A stretch of DNA of 57,790 bases. It comes from an uncultured Sphingobacteriales bacterium. Lineage in GTDB: Bacteria > Bacteroidota > Bacteroidia > Chitinophagales > Chitinophagaceae. This document shows positions 1 through 9,065 of the stretch, one piece after another. The DNA is taken from contig CAMLFX010000005.1 in NCBI GenBank assembly GCA_946479435.1, forward strand, positions 1 to 57,790, read 5' to 3'. The notes beneath the pieces are model-generated. The model saw only the letters and a program-made list of their open reading frames with translations. It was not told where the DNA came from and did not search any database. Each line of letters opens with the position of its first letter. Within the stretch, counting starts at the first letter, position 1. The position numbers were made by a program, and so were the translations under genes.

Positions 1-182
1 CATAAGAAATTAAAAAACGCTGCTAAAAGTAATAATTTATGGCTACTATACTAGTGTTTGAAGTGTAAATACCGGAATTTAAATAGTATTTAATGTTAAT
101 CAATCGTTGCAGTGCTCAATTTGTATAAACCAACGTTTAGTTAAGAGAGATCGTCTATTAGTTAAAACATCCCACACCTACT

Positions 183-869
183 ATGAAAAAAATACTCTTA
201 TTCGCAATATTATTCGCAAGCTATCAATCGTTTGCGCAGCGTGGATTTTATGTAAAACCTACAGTAGGTTTAGGCTGTAGCAACCTTAGGCCATCTATAA
301 ACGCAGCAGGAGATAAAGGCGGTTTTGCATATGGCTTAGGAGTAAGCTTAGGCTATAAGGTCAATCATATACGGCTGGAAACTGGTGTAAATTATGTGTC
401 GCCAAGCGGGCAGCGAGATCATTACAGATTTATGGAAGACCTGGACTTAAGAGAGGGGGAAGATGTAGTATACCCAAAGAGCTATACTAATATAAAGGAA
501 ACCAACTATTACCTAATGGTGCCATTGAAAATTGGTTATGAAGCGGTATTTGGACAAAAACTAAGTCTTGTACCAATGATAGGTGCGGAAATAGCGTTCG
601 ACATGGGCAGTAGCTATAAAGGGGAACGTTTTGACCTGAACGATAAAAAATTATATAATGTTAGAGGTCGTTTTGAAAATGATAAACCACGTTTGGTAGG
701 CAATGTAGGGTTTCATTTGGAGTATCGCCTTAACCATAACACACACTTTTTTGCAGGGCCAACAGCTAGGTATTTTATGAGTCATGCATTTACATACCTG
801 CATGGCCAGCAGACAAACTTTATGCCTCATATACTGACCATGGATATGGGTGTAATGTGCCGTTTTTAG
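183..869 (+). CDS. PorT-like outer-membrane beta-barrel protein
   Basis: A 228-residue exported protein of the loose PorT/outer-membrane beta-barrel class common in Bacteroidota. An N-terminal signal peptide (Lys-Lys, then a hydrophobic stretch ending Ser-Phe-Ala-Gln near residue 19) precedes alternating aromatic/glycine-rich strands, and the chain ends in Phe as many barrel proteins do. No catalytic motif is visible. It stands alone, followed after 58 bp by glnS, which has its own -7 box. The 182 bases upstream contain no perfect TAnnTTTG box. The barrel assignment is by composition and strand pattern; function and ligand are unknown. Confidence 0.6.
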   Translation: MKKILLFAILFASYQSFAQRGFYVKPTVGLGCSNLRPSINAAGDKGGFAYGLGVSLGYKVNHIRLETGVNYVSPSGQRDHYRFMEDLDLREGEDVVYPKSYTNIKETNYYLMVPLKIGYEAVFGQKLSLVPMIGAEIAFDMGSSYKGERFDLNDKKLYNVRGRFENDKPRLVGNVGFHLEYRLNHNTHFFAGPTARYFMSHAFTYLHGQQTNFMPHILTMDMGVMCRF

Positions 870-896
870 CCTGCTGCAATCCTGCTAACAAACCGT

Positions 897-904
897 TACC
901 TTTG
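897..904 (+). promoter_or_regulatory. glnS -7 promoter box
   Basis: TACCTTTG matches the Bacteroidota -7 consensus TAnnTTTG and lies 23 bases before the glnS ATG. I see no TTG at the usual distance upstream, so only half of the promoter is supported. Confidence 0.45.
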
Positions 905-927
905 CCATCCTGTAATATGACACAGCA

Positions 928-2595
928 ATGAGCGAAGAAAGATCACTGAATTTTTTAGAGGAAATAATAGAAAAAGATATTGCCGAAGGCAAAAATGGAG
1001 GACGTATTCATACCCGCTTTCCACCAGAGCCGAATGGATACCTGCATATAGGGCATGCTACATCGATATGCCTGAATTTCGGACTGGCAAAAAAATATAA
1101 TGGTAAATGCAACCTGCGTTTCGATGATACCAACCCCGTAACAGAGGATACTGAATATGTAGAGAATATCAAGAACGATATTAAATGGCTGGGCTTCGAA
1201 TGGGATAATGAGTTGTATGCATCAGACTATTTTGAACAGTTATATACGTTTGCGACTGAACTGATAAAAAAAGAACTGGCGTATGTAGATGACTTTAGTG
1301 CAGAAGAAATAGCTGCTACGAAAGGTAGTACTACCGAGCCGGGTATAGAAAGCCCATACCGCAACCGAAGTATAGAAGAGAACCTGCAATTGTTTGCCGA
1401 TATGCGTGCAGGTAAGTATAAAGATGGTGAGAAGGTATTGCGTGCAAAAATAGATATGGCTCACCCTAACCTGCTATTACGCGACCCGCTGATGTATCGT
1501 ATAAAACACGCGCACCACCACCGCACAGGTGAGGCGTGGTGCATATATCCTATGTACGATTTTGCACATGGCCAAAGCGATAGTATAGAGCATATAACAC
1601 ATTCTATATGTACGCTTGAGTTTATACATCACCGCCCGCTATATAACTGGTTCATTCAGCAGTTAGGTATATTCCCGTCGCAACAATATGAGTTTGCACG
1701 CCGAAACCTTACCTATACTGTAATGAGTAAACGTAAGCTACTGCAACTGGTAAATGAAAAGCACGTTGCAGGATGGGATGACCCACGTATGCCTACCATA
1801 AGCGGTATGCGTCGCCGTGGTTATACTCCTGAAGCCATACGCCAGTTTTGCGATACGATAGGTATTGCGAAAAGAGATAACATAACGGATGTGGGTCTGC
1901 TGGAGTTTTGCGTGCGTGAGCACTTGAACAAAACCGCAAACAGGGTAATGGCTGTGCTGGATCCTATAAAAATGGTGATCACCAATTACCCTGAAGGACA
2001 AACGGAAGAATTGCAAGGTGAAAGCAATCCTGAAGATGTAAATAGCGGTAGCCGTATTATACCATTTAGTAAAGAAGTATGGATAGAGCGTGAAGATTTT
2101 ATGGAGAACCCCCCAAAGAAATTTTTCCGCTTAGGCCCGGGCCTAATGGCCAGGCTGAAACATGCTTATATTGTGAAGTGTGACGATTTTAAGAAAGATG
2201 CAGCAGGCAACGTAACTGAGATACATTGCACGTACATACCTGAAAGTAAAAGCGGTAACGATACCAGCGGCATACATGTAAAAGGTACCATACACTGGGT
2301 AAGTGTGCCACATGCTAAAACTGCTGAAGTGAGGTTGTATGACCGTTTATTTAAAGTGGAAGATCCATCGAGCGAAGAGGGAGATTTTAAAGAGTATATC
2401 AATCCTGATTCGATGCAGGTATTGCCAAGTGTATATATAGAACCTGCATTGGCTGCTGCACAGGCGGGTGATAAATTTCAGTTTTTGCGTAAAGGTTATT
2501 TCTGTGCCGATGTTGATAGCACCCCCGAACATTTAATATTCAACAGAACAGTTGGCCTGAAAGATAGCTGGGCCAAAGAAGTAAAAAAAGGATAG
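928..2595 (+). CDS. glnS: glutamine--tRNA ligase
   Basis: Glutaminyl-tRNA synthetase (555 aa), a cytosolic class I enzyme charging tRNA-Gln with glutamine using ATP. The HIGH signature is visible in [12 protein letters not shown] (H40-H43) and the KMSKS-type loop as VMSKR at residues 265-269. The class I Rossmann catalytic domain is followed by a beta-barrel anticodon-binding region covering roughly the last 220 residues. The length is normal for bacterial GlnRS. It has its own -7 box and ends at a strong hairpin shared with convergent ridA, so it looks monocistronic. Confidence 0.97.
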   Translation: MSEERSLNFLEEIIEKDIAEGKNGGRIHTRFPPEPNGYLHIGHATSICLNFGLAKKYNGKCNLRFDDTNPVTEDTEYVENIKNDIKWLGFEWDNELYASDYFEQLYTFATELIKKELAYVDDFSAEEIAATKGSTTEPGIESPYRNRSIEENLQLFADMRAGKYKDGEKVLRAKIDMAHPNLLLRDPLMYRIKHAHHHRTGEAWCIYPMYDFAHGQSDSIEHITHSICTLEFIHHRPLYNWFIQQLGIFPSQQYEFARRNLTYTVMSKRKLLQLVNEKHVAGWDDPRMPTISGMRRRGYTPEAIRQFCDTIGIAKRDNITDVGLLEFCVREHLNKTANRVMAVLDPIKMVITNYPEGQTEELQGESNPEDVNSGSRIIPFSKEVWIEREDFMENPPKKFFRLGPGLMARLKHAYIVKCDDFKKDAAGNVTEIHCTYIPESKSGNDTSGIHVKGTIHWVSVPHAKTAEVRLYDRLFKVEDPSSEEGDFKEYINPDSMQVLPSVYIEPALAAAQAGDKFQFLRKGYFCADVDSTPEHLIFNRTVGLKDSWAKEVKKG

Positions 2596-2597
2596 CT

Positions 2598-2635
2598 AAC
2601 AACCGGTAGATACATGCTACCGGTTGTTGTTTTAT
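2598..2635. terminator. bidirectional terminator between glnS and ridA
   Basis: Perfect 12-bp inverted repeat (2598-2609 with 2617-2628, 7-base loop) followed by GTTTTATTT on the + strand. It sits between two convergent stop codons. On the minus strand the stem would serve ridA, although the T-run there is poor. Confidence 0.8.
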
Positions 2636-3012
2636 TTAGCCGCTATAACTGATATCTCAACATTTACACCTTTAGGTAAACCTGCTACTGCTACGGTTTC
2701 ACGGGCAGGAGGGTTCTCTGTAAAGTAGCTTCCGTATATTTCATTTACTTGCGCAAAGTATTTCATGTCAGTAAGGAATATGGTTGCCTTCAGTACATTT
2801 GAAAAGTCCATACCTGCTTCCTTTAAGATGCCATTCAGGTTTTGCATTACGATGGTGGTCTCGGTTTTAACATCACCTGTTATTAGTTCGCCCGATTGTG
2901 CATCGATGGCTATCTGGCCCGAAACAAATAATATATTGCCAAATTGTACGGCCTGGTTGTAAGGGCCAATTGGGGCAGGGGCATTATTAGTGCGGATGAT
3001 CTTTTTTTCCAT
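2632..3012 (-). CDS. ridA: RidA family enamine/imine deaminase
   Basis: RidA (YjgF/YER057c/UK114) hydrolyses reactive enamine/imine intermediates such as 2-aminoacrylate, protecting PLP enzymes. The protein is 126 aa from the ATG at 3012. The family Arg in NPPARETV (R104 from this ATG) that contacts the substrate carboxylate is present, as are the GPYNQAV and FVSGQI segments. A GTG at 3018 is in frame but lies inside the -7 promoter box, so ATG 3012 is preferred. It is divergent from tsaB with 65 bases between starts and convergent with glnS. Confidence 0.95.
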   Translation of the reverse strand: MEKKIIRTNNAPAPIGPYNQAVQFGNILFVSGQIAIDAQSGELITGDVKTETTIVMQNLNGILKEAGMDFSNVLKATIFLTDMKYFAQVNEIYGSYFTENPPARETVAVAGLPKGVNVEISVIAAK

Positions 3013-3017
3013 AGGCA

Positions 3018-3025
3018 CAAATGTA
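3018..3025 (-). promoter_or_regulatory. ridA -7 box, almost at the start codon
   Basis: On the minus strand TACATTTG is followed by five bases and then the ridA ATG. TTTG copies at 3044-3047 and 3048-3051 (minus strand) lie 18 and 22 bp upstream, so both promoter elements are present. Transcription would begin at or within a few bases of the start codon. Confidence 0.6.
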
Positions 3026-3035
3026 ATATGCCACG

Positions 3036-3043
3036 TACATTTG
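3036..3043 (+). promoter_or_regulatory. tsaB -7 box
   Basis: TACATTTG on the + strand, an exact inverted copy of the ridA box 10 bp away, 34 bases before the tsaB ATG. No TTG element is seen at the usual upstream distance. Confidence 0.45.
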
Positions 3044-3077
3044 CAAACAAAATTTTACGGTTAACAGCCGGAAAGAG

Positions 3078-3746
3078 ATGGATTATATTTTACATATCGA
3101 TACTTCAGGTGATATGGGTACCATTGCATTATCAGCAAATGGTAAAGTACTTGCTGAGCGTATAAATACAGATACACGTAATCATGCTGCAGTTATCAAT
3201 ACTTTTATTGATGAGGTAATAGCAGAAAATAGCATTAAACTGAAAGATATTGCTGCTGTTGCTGTGTGCGGCGGCCCCGGTTCTTATACAGGTTTGCGTA
3301 TTGGCCTGTCAACGGCTAAAGCGCTGTGCTATACACTGGATATTCCTTTATTACATCATGACCGTTTATTATTATTAGCGTTACCAGAATGTTATAATGA
3401 ATTATCTATATATAGCAATGTAACCTCTATATTGCAAGCGAGAGATAAGGAATATTATTTGGGGATATATAGTAAGGATTTTCAAAATGTATATGGGCCT
3501 AAGCATATCTTTCAATTTGAATTGAATGATATTTTTGATGAATACGGAAAAAATACAATTGTAACAGGAAAAATAAAAGATGAACCAGAGATAGCACATT
3601 TTTTGATCGGCTCAGACATGCAAACGGATAAAATCGAATTGAATTATTGGTCGGTATATGCGTATAAGTGTTATGTGGAAAAAAAATTCGCTAATGTATC
3701 ATTAGCGGAGCCTTTTTATCTAAAACAAGTATATACGCATAAGTAG
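3078..3746 (+). CDS. tsaB: tRNA threonylcarbamoyladenosine biosynthesis protein TsaB
   Basis: TsaB partners TsaD (with TsaE and TsaC) in making t6A37 on ANN-decoding tRNAs. It is an ASKHA-fold protein that scaffolds TsaD. The N-terminal phosphate-binding strand LHIDTS and the diagnostic GGPGSYTGLRIG motif (about residues 70-81) are clear. The 222-aa length is normal. As usual for TsaB, the second half is poorly conserved; here it is also more AT-rich than its surroundings but remains one open frame. It is divergent from ridA and is followed by a 204-bp spacer holding the promoter of the next gene. Confidence 0.93.
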   Translation: MDYILHIDTSGDMGTIALSANGKVLAERINTDTRNHAAVINTFIDEVIAENSIKLKDIAAVAVCGGPGSYTGLRIGLSTAKALCYTLDIPLLHHDRLLLLALPECYNELSIYSNVTSILQARDKEYYLGIYSKDFQNVYGPKHIFQFELNDIFDEYGKNTIVTGKIKDEPEIAHFLIGSDMQTDKIELNYWSVYAYKCYVEKKFANVSLAEPFYLKQVYTHK

Positions 3747-3829
3747 CTATCGTTAATATTCTTACGAATTTTTTAATTATATATTTTATTCACTTTAACT
3801 GTGATTTAACAGTTTTTACAAATATATGG

Positions 3830-3860
3830 TTGGCTCATATTTTATAATGGTGTATGTTTG
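3830..3860 (+). promoter_or_regulatory. promoter of the ArsR-fold regulator
   Basis: TTG at 3830-3832, 20-bp spacer, TATGTTTG at 3853-3860: one of the two best full matches to the Bacteroidota -33/-7 consensus in the window. It predicts a leader of roughly 85 bases before the ATG at 3951. The rest of the 204-base spacer (3747-3950) is AT-rich with no other gene visible. Confidence 0.7.
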
Positions 3861-3950
3861 CGTCTACAATAATTGATATTCTTTAGTAATTTCTTACTGC
3901 CATATATTAATTCTTGTTTATTCATTAACCTCTGTAAATATTTTAAGTAA

Positions 3951-4313
3951 ATGGAAACGACTATGTCAGCTAACACATTGGTGATTCGCAAAGATGAAGG
4001 ATCGAACGAACAAATTAAATTGGACTACATGGCGGTAAAAAGTGCTGCTATGACGTTAAGGGCTATCAACCATAAGTTACGCCAGCAGATCGTAAAGTTG
4101 TTGGAAGAGAACAAGCGTATGAACGTGACTGACATCTACGTTAAACTGCGTTTAGAGCAATCAGTAGCATCTCAGCACCTGGCTATTTTACGCCGTGCTA
4201 ACATCGTTATTACTGAGCGTGACGGTAAATTCATTCATTACGCACTGAACCATGCACGCATTGCTTCAGTTGCTAAATTCGTAGTTGACCTGGTTAACTC
4301 TGACGAAGGATAA
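3951..4313 (+). CDS. ArsR-fold winged-helix transcriptional regulator
   Basis: A 120-residue winged-helix protein resembling the ArsR/SmtB family. After a ~25-residue N-terminal extension come the helices around LRAINHKLRQQIVKLL, the recognition helix region EQSVASQHLAILRRANI and the beta-wing ITERDGKFIHYAL. No metal-sensing ELCVCDL-type motif is present. The codons are strikingly of the highly expressed kind (AAC, ATC, TAC, TTC, GAC, CGT), unlike neighbouring tsaB. It has a near-consensus promoter and a strong terminator of its own, so it is an isolated unit. An in-frame ATG at 3966 is an alternative start. Its target genes are unknown. Confidence 0.8.
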   Translation: METTMSANTLVIRKDEGSNEQIKLDYMAVKSAAMTLRAINHKLRQQIVKLLEENKRMNVTDIYVKLRLEQSVASQHLAILRRANIVITERDGKFIHYALNHARIASVAKFVVDLVNSDEG

Positions 4314-4348
4314 GAATTATCTTATTTAATTGATTACCCAAAAAGACA

Positions 4349-4386
4349 AAAAGATAAGGCCCTGCAATTGCAGGGCCTTATCTTTT
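4349..4386. terminator. bidirectional terminator between the ArsR-fold gene and lon
   Basis: Perfect palindrome with 19-base arms centred at 4367/4368, A-rich at one edge and T-rich at the other on both strands. It lies between convergent stop codons and is the longest perfect hairpin in the window. Confidence 0.9.
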
Positions 4387-4400
4387 ATATTCAAAAAGCC

Positions 4401-6824
4401 TTATTTTTTCATTAAAGCAAAATCAAGCACTTCCAGCATTTCAGTTACATAGTGAAACTTTACGCCTTTAATAAAAGCCTTATTGATTTCTTCTACATCT
4501 TTCCTGTTTTGCTCACAAAGCACAATGTCTTTTATGCCAGCACGCTTGGCCGCTAATACCTTTTCTTTTATACCACCTACAGGAAGTACCAGGCCCCGCA
4601 ATGTTATTTCACCAGTCATTGCGAGGTAAGGCCTTATTTTTCTACCTGTAAATACAGAAGCCAATGCGGTGAGCATAGTTATACCAGCGCTTGGGCCATC
4701 TTTAGGTACGGCACCTTCGGGTACGTGTATATGTATGTTGTTTTCCTCAAATTTTTCAGCCGGTATTTTTACATCAGCAGCATGGGCTTTAAGGTAAGAA
4801 AGGGCAGTAGTTGCACTTTCTTTCATCACGTTACCCAGGTTGCCTGTAAGTGTAAAGCCACCTTTACCTTTGGAAAGATTAGTTTCTATAAATAATATAT
4901 CACCACCAACATAAGTCCAGGCAAGGCCTACGGCAACGCCGGGCGGATGACCTTTGGTATATATATCGTTATTAAACTTAGGTTTCCCCAGTACTTTTTC
5001 AACTTGTTCAATATCCACTTGTGGCGCTACTTTTTCTTCAAGAGCTACCTGTTTTGCCACAGAGCGCATCATGCTGGCCATAAGGCGGTCCAACTCACGT
5101 ACACCCGATTCACGAGTGTATTCTTGTATCATTTTGTTTATTACCTTATCGTTGAATTTCATAGGCACTTTAGTAAGGCCATGCAATTCTTTTTGCTTAG
5201 GTATCAGGTGGCGTTTAGCTATTTCTGTTTTTTCTTCCATTGAATAGCCTGTCAGTTGTATGATCTCCAACCTGTCGCGCAGCGCTGGCTGAATATCTGC
5301 AAGACTATTGGCTGTTGCCACGAATAAAACCTTCGACAGGTCAAATTCAAGCTCAAGGTAGTTATCGTAGAAAGTGTTGTTTTGTTCAGGATCTAATATT
5401 TCTAATAAGGCCGAGCTGGGATCGCCACGGAAATCTTTGCCTATTTTATCAATTTCATCGAGTATGAAGACAGGATTGGCTGATTTTATTTTACGCAATG
5501 ACTGTATGATACGGCCAGGCATAGCGCCAATATAAGTTTTACGGTGCCCGCGCAGCTCACTTTCATCGTGCAGGCCGCCAAGGCTTAAGCGTACATATTT
5601 ACGGTTGATAGCGTTGGCAATACTACGGCCCAATGATGTTTTGCCAATACCGGGAGGGCCTACAAAGCATAAAATTGGCGATTTCATATCGCCTTTCAGC
5701 TTCAAAACGGCCAGGTATTCTAATATGCGATCCTTAATCTTATCCATTCCATAATGGTCATGATCGAGCACTTTTTGCGCTTTTTTCAGATCGTAACTAT
5801 CCTCGGTATATGTTTCCCAGGGCAGGTCAAGCATTAGGTCGAGGTGGTTATATATAACCGAATAATCGGGTGTGCTGGGATGCATCCGTTCCAGCTTCTC
5901 TATGTTTTTTTGAAACAGTTCTTTAGCTGCTTCCGGCCACTTCATCTCCTCAGCACGCTTTTGCAAATCGCGTATCTCGCGTTCGTTAGGGTCGCCGCCC
6001 AGTTCTTCGCGTATCGATTTCATCTGCTGTTGCAGGAAATATTCACGTTGCTGGCGGTCGATATCGGCCCTTGTTTTGTTGGTTATCTCGTTTTTCAATT
6101 CTACCAGCTGCAGTTCCGATTGCAATAATTGCAGCAAACGTTCTGCACGTGCCTGTACATCATTTTCCTCAAGCAATGCTTGTTTATCGGCAAGTTTGGC
6201 GCTAATGTTGGAAGCTACAAAGTGTACCAGGAAAGATTGCTGTTCGATATTGCGCAGTACGATGCTGGTTTCGTTAGGTAAATTGGGCGATTGCTGTGCA
6301 ATACGTTCGGAATGGTCTTTAATAGAGGCTACCAGTGCATCGAACTCTGCATTTTCCACAGGAAATTTATCTTCCAGGTACTTTATTTGTGCTGCAAAGT
6401 ATGGGTCTATCTGTGTGTAAGATTCTACTTTGAAGCGCATACGGCCCATAATGAAGATGGTTGTGTTACCATCAGGCATTTTTATTTGTTTCACTATTTT
6501 TGCCAGCGTACCCACACTGTAAATATCATCGGGCATAGGATCTTCGTTATTCACATCTTTCTGGGCTATAACACCAATCCATTTACCGTTTTTTGCAGCT
6601 TCAGTTATTGCTTTTACAGATTTTTCGCGCGCTACCGTTATTGGCAATACTACATTTGGGAACAAAACGGTATTCCTCAACGCTATTACAGGTATTTCAG
6701 AAGGTAAATTCCCCTTCTCCTGTTCATCCATTTCATCTTCACCAAGCGGAACAATAGGCATAAACTCCATTTCCTGTTCCGACTGGCCCAGGAACATATT
6801 TATCATCGATTTCATTTCAGACAT
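4401..6824 (-). CDS. lon: ATP-dependent Lon protease
   Basis: Lon (807 aa), a cytosolic hexameric AAA+ serine protease that degrades misfolded and regulatory proteins. Domain order: N-terminal LON substrate-binding domain (about 45-240), coiled coil, AAA+ module with Walker A GPPGIGKT (G389-T396) and Walker B ending FILDEID, then the protease domain with the Ser-Lys dyad, S712 in PKDGPSAG and K755 in GGIKEK. The S-K spacing of 43 equals that of E. coli Lon. The gene is monocistronic and shares a palindromic terminator with the gene on the other strand. No heat-shock element was recognised. Confidence 0.97.
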   Translation of the reverse strand: MSEMKSMINMFLGQSEQEMEFMPIVPLGEDEMDEQEKGNLPSEIPVIALRNTVLFPNVVLPITVAREKSVKAITEAAKNGKWIGVIAQKDVNNEDPMPDDIYSVGTLAKIVKQIKMPDGNTTIFIMGRMRFKVESYTQIDPYFAAQIKYLEDKFPVENAEFDALVASIKDHSERIAQQSPNLPNETSIVLRNIEQQSFLVHFVASNISAKLADKQALLEENDVQARAERLLQLLQSELQLVELKNEITNKTRADIDRQQREYFLQQQMKSIREELGGDPNEREIRDLQKRAEEMKWPEAAKELFQKNIEKLERMHPSTPDYSVIYNHLDLMLDLPWETYTEDSYDLKKAQKVLDHDHYGMDKIKDRILEYLAVLKLKGDMKSPILCFVGPPGIGKTSLGRSIANAINRKYVRLSLGGLHDESELRGHRKTYIGAMPGRIIQSLRKIKSANPVFILDEIDKIGKDFRGDPSSALLEILDPEQNNTFYDNYLELEFDLSKVLFVATANSLADIQPALRDRLEIIQLTGYSMEEKTEIAKRHLIPKQKELHGLTKVPMKFNDKVINKMIQEYTRESGVRELDRLMASMMRSVAKQVALEEKVAPQVDIEQVEKVLGKPKFNNDIYTKGHPPGVAVGLAWTYVGGDILFIETNLSKGKGGFTLTGNLGNVMKESATTALSYLKAHAADVKIPAEKFEENNIHIHVPEGAVPKDGPSAGITMLTALASVFTGRKIRPYLAMTGEITLRGLVLPVGGIKEKVLAAKRAGIKDIVLCEQNRKDVEEINKAFIKGVKFHYVTEMLEVLDFALMKK

Positions 6825-6928
6825 TATGACAAGATTTCCTTCTCAATATTTTTTACAGAAGGTAAATATAGCAGTCAATACTTATGCCAAAGGCATTTTA
6901 TCGGTAATATTTGCAGTTTATTCTGTTA

Positions 6929-6936
6929 TATATTTG
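6929..6936 (+). promoter_or_regulatory. -7 box before the barrel gene at 6961
   Basis: TATATTTG matches TAnnTTTG and ends 24 bases before ATG 6961. A TTTG at 6910-6913 is only 15 bp upstream, shorter than usual. Its position supports ATG 6961 over the earlier ATG at 6826, which lies upstream of the box. Confidence 0.35.
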
Positions 6937-6960
6937 CTGTTAGATATTTTTTTAAGAATT

Positions 6961-7719
6961 ATGAAGTTATTCTATCCAATACTTACAGTTTTTTGCGCAA
7001 CTATAGGGTTAACCAGCCCGGTAATAGCACAAGAAACTAATATCGATAGCTTGCTGGCAGAAGATATGAAGCCATTACCACCCAAGAAATTTTATATAGG
7101 TAATAGTTTAGATGGGGGGATTTTTTCAACATCAATATCTTCAAAGCCCGGTACCGATAAGGAGCTTACAACACTCAGGTTTACATACTTTATCAATTTT
7201 GGCTTCGACTTCAACTATGATTTTACCAATCACTTTGGGGCATTTACCGGGATAGGTATTAAAAACATTGGGTTCATTGAAAAATTCCCTGCGCTTGATA
7301 GTACTGTAAAACGCCGTGTATATACTTTGGGTGTGCCGGTGGGCCTTAAGTTTGGTAATCTTAATAAAAGGTTTTTGGGCTTTATTGGCGGTGGTGCAGA
7401 TCTGGCACTTAACTATAGGGAGAAAGGTTTTATAAAGCGTGGCGATAAAGAAAAATTTAATGAATGGTTCAGCGACCGTACTGAATTAATAATGCCTTAT
7501 GTATTTGCCGGTGTATCAGTAAAACCCGGTATTACTTTTAAGCTTCAATATTACCCGCAGAATTTCTTTAATACCGATTATACTATGGGTGCCGGTACTA
7601 CAGTGGTAAAGCCTTATGCGGGTTATACAACTAATCTTATACTGCTTAGTTTGGGTATGGATATACACTACAATAAGAAACCCAAAGAGCAGTTTGATAA
7701 CGTTAAGGGACAGATGTAA
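6961..7719 (+). CDS. exported outer-membrane beta-barrel protein
   Basis: A 252-aa exported protein. The open frame extends upstream to 6826, but translation from ATG 6961 gives a classical signal peptide (MKLFYPILTVF... ending Val-Ile-Ala-Gln), while the extra 45 residues would bury it, so 6961 is chosen. The mature chain has alternating aromatic strands such as YFINFGFDFNYDF and a glycine-rich VYTLGVPVGLKFG segment, typical of small Bacteroidota barrel proteins. No enzyme motif is seen. It is divergent from lon and convergent with the redoxin gene across a perfect hairpin. Function is unknown. Confidence 0.6.
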   Translation: MKLFYPILTVFCATIGLTSPVIAQETNIDSLLAEDMKPLPPKKFYIGNSLDGGIFSTSISSKPGTDKELTTLRFTYFINFGFDFNYDFTNHFGAFTGIGIKNIGFIEKFPALDSTVKRRVYTLGVPVGLKFGNLNKRFLGFIGGGADLALNYREKGFIKRGDKEKFNEWFSDRTELIMPYVFAGVSVKPGITFKLQYYPQNFFNTDYTMGAGTTVVKPYAGYTTNLILLSLGMDIHYNKKPKEQFDNVKGQM

Positions 7720-7733
7720 GGAACCGGACTTAA

Positions 7734-7764
7734 CTAAAGAGGCGTGCATTGCACGCCTCTTTAG
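7734..7764. terminator. bidirectional terminator between the barrel and redoxin genes
   Basis: Perfect inverted repeat with 15-base arms around a single central base (7749), G/C-rich core and CTAAA/TTTAG ends, between two convergent genes. Confidence 0.8.
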
Positions 7765-7786
7765 TTTGGTTGACATTATGTTGAAG

Positions 7787-8917
7787 TTATTTCAGGACTT
7801 TCGACAACTCTGCGTCCAGCGCTTCTTCGCGTAAATCGCGGGCTATAATATTGCCTTGGGGATCTATAAGGAAATTGGCAGGTATTGAATTTACGTTATA
7901 GGTGCGCGCAGCTATTGATTCCCAACCTTTAAGGTCGCTAATATGTGCCCATGTAAGGCCATCTTTTTCAATAGCGTTCATCCATTTGTCCTTATCGCTA
8001 TCCAGCGATACTCCTAATACAGTGAAGTTTTTGCCTTTGTATTTATTGAATGCTGCAACAACATTTGGATTTTCTTTACGGCATGGGCCACACCATGATG
8101 CCCAAAAATCTACAAGTACATATCTGCCCTTCAGCGAAGACAGGCTTATGGTTTTCCCGTCAGGGGTAGGAAGGGAAATTTCTGGTGCCGGTTGGCCAAT
8201 AGCAGGTGCATTATCAGCAGAAGGTTGTTGCATGCCTGCCATCATTTTATTAAACTTGTCGGTAAACTCTTTTGCCATTGATGCTTTCGGAAAGCGGCTG
8301 TTCATGCTTTGTACAAAAACATTTAAATAATCCATTTCTACCTGCGGGTTCAGCATTTGAACAGCAAATAGTGCATTGGGAAGCGATTTAGTAGTATCGG
8401 CATATTGTTCAATAAAACGTGTAAAGCCAATATTCATTTCCTGAAGATCTTTCTTGGCCGCAGCCAGCAAGCTATCGTTGCCTTGCACGCGCATTGAATC
8501 CATAACTATGCTTATGGTGTTGAAGTCGCGCAGATGCTCACGTACAGTTGAGAGGAAATTTTTCAGGCTGGCAGATGAAGGAGAGCCTTCAACATTGTAA
8601 TTTTCAAACTGGTTCCAGTTGCTGGTTACATTTACCGTTCCTTTATCCAAAGATAAAAGCAGGTATCGCTCCATTTCAAAACGAATGCGGTACAAACCCT
8701 CTTCAGGTGAGGTGCCGGAAAGCTCGAACTTGCCGTCTTTACTTGTTTTGGCAGAATCTACAATAACAATCTCGTTTATGCCCAATTCTTCCAGGTAAAC
8801 ACTTTGCTGGGGCATATCATCTATCTTCCCCTTAACGGTAAATTTATTACCGGAATGATTGCAGGCTGACAGGCATACGGAGCCAATAAGAAATAAAATG
8901 AGGTATTTAACTCGCAT
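7787..8917 (-). CDS. TlpA-like thiol-disulfide redoxin lipoprotein with DUF4369 domain
   Basis: A 376-aa envelope protein with a lipoprotein signal (lipobox LSAC, Cys19). An N-terminal DUF4369-like beta domain (about 25-130) and a helical linker lead to a C-terminal AhpC/TSA-thioredoxin domain carrying WCGPC (C276, C279). The family reduces or isomerises disulfides at the periplasmic face, for example in cytochrome c maturation or stress. The His/Trp environment FWASWCGPC is intact, so it should be redox active. A -7 box lies 22 bases upstream. It is a single-gene unit with a shared terminator. Confidence 0.9.
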   Translation of the reverse strand: MRVKYLILFLIGSVCLSACNHSGNKFTVKGKIDDMPQQSVYLEELGINEIVIVDSAKTSKDGKFELSGTSPEEGLYRIRFEMERYLLLSLDKGTVNVTSNWNQFENYNVEGSPSSASLKNFLSTVREHLRDFNTISIVMDSMRVQGNDSLLAAAKKDLQEMNIGFTRFIEQYADTTKSLPNALFAVQMLNPQVEMDYLNVFVQSMNSRFPKASMAKEFTDKFNKMMAGMQQPSADNAPAIGQPAPEISLPTPDGKTISLSSLKGRYVLVDFWASWCGPCRKENPNVVAAFNKYKGKNFTVLGVSLDSDKDKWMNAIEKDGLTWAHISDLKGWESIAARTYNVNSIPANFLIDPQGNIIARDLREEALDAELSKVLK

Positions 8918-8939
8918 TTCAGGAATTTGTTTCAGTTTG

Positions 8940-8947
8940 CAAACCTA
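8940..8947 (-). promoter_or_regulatory. redoxin -7 box
   Basis: Minus-strand TAGGTTTG, 22 bases upstream of the ATG at 8917. No clear TTG partner is seen at 19-21 bp. Confidence 0.4.
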
Positions 8948-9065
8948 ATTAATTATTTGCTTGTGTAATGTAAGGGTTATATTTGAAGTGATTTTCCTGA
9001 TTGTGCAAGTTGAATGACAAAAACCTGACATAACATTTTATTTAGAATTAGATATTTGCAACGTC

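Noticed and set aside
6826..6960. Upstream in-frame extension of the barrel gene
   Set aside because: It would place 45 extra residues before a textbook signal peptide, and the only TAnnTTTG box (6929-6936) lies inside the extension.
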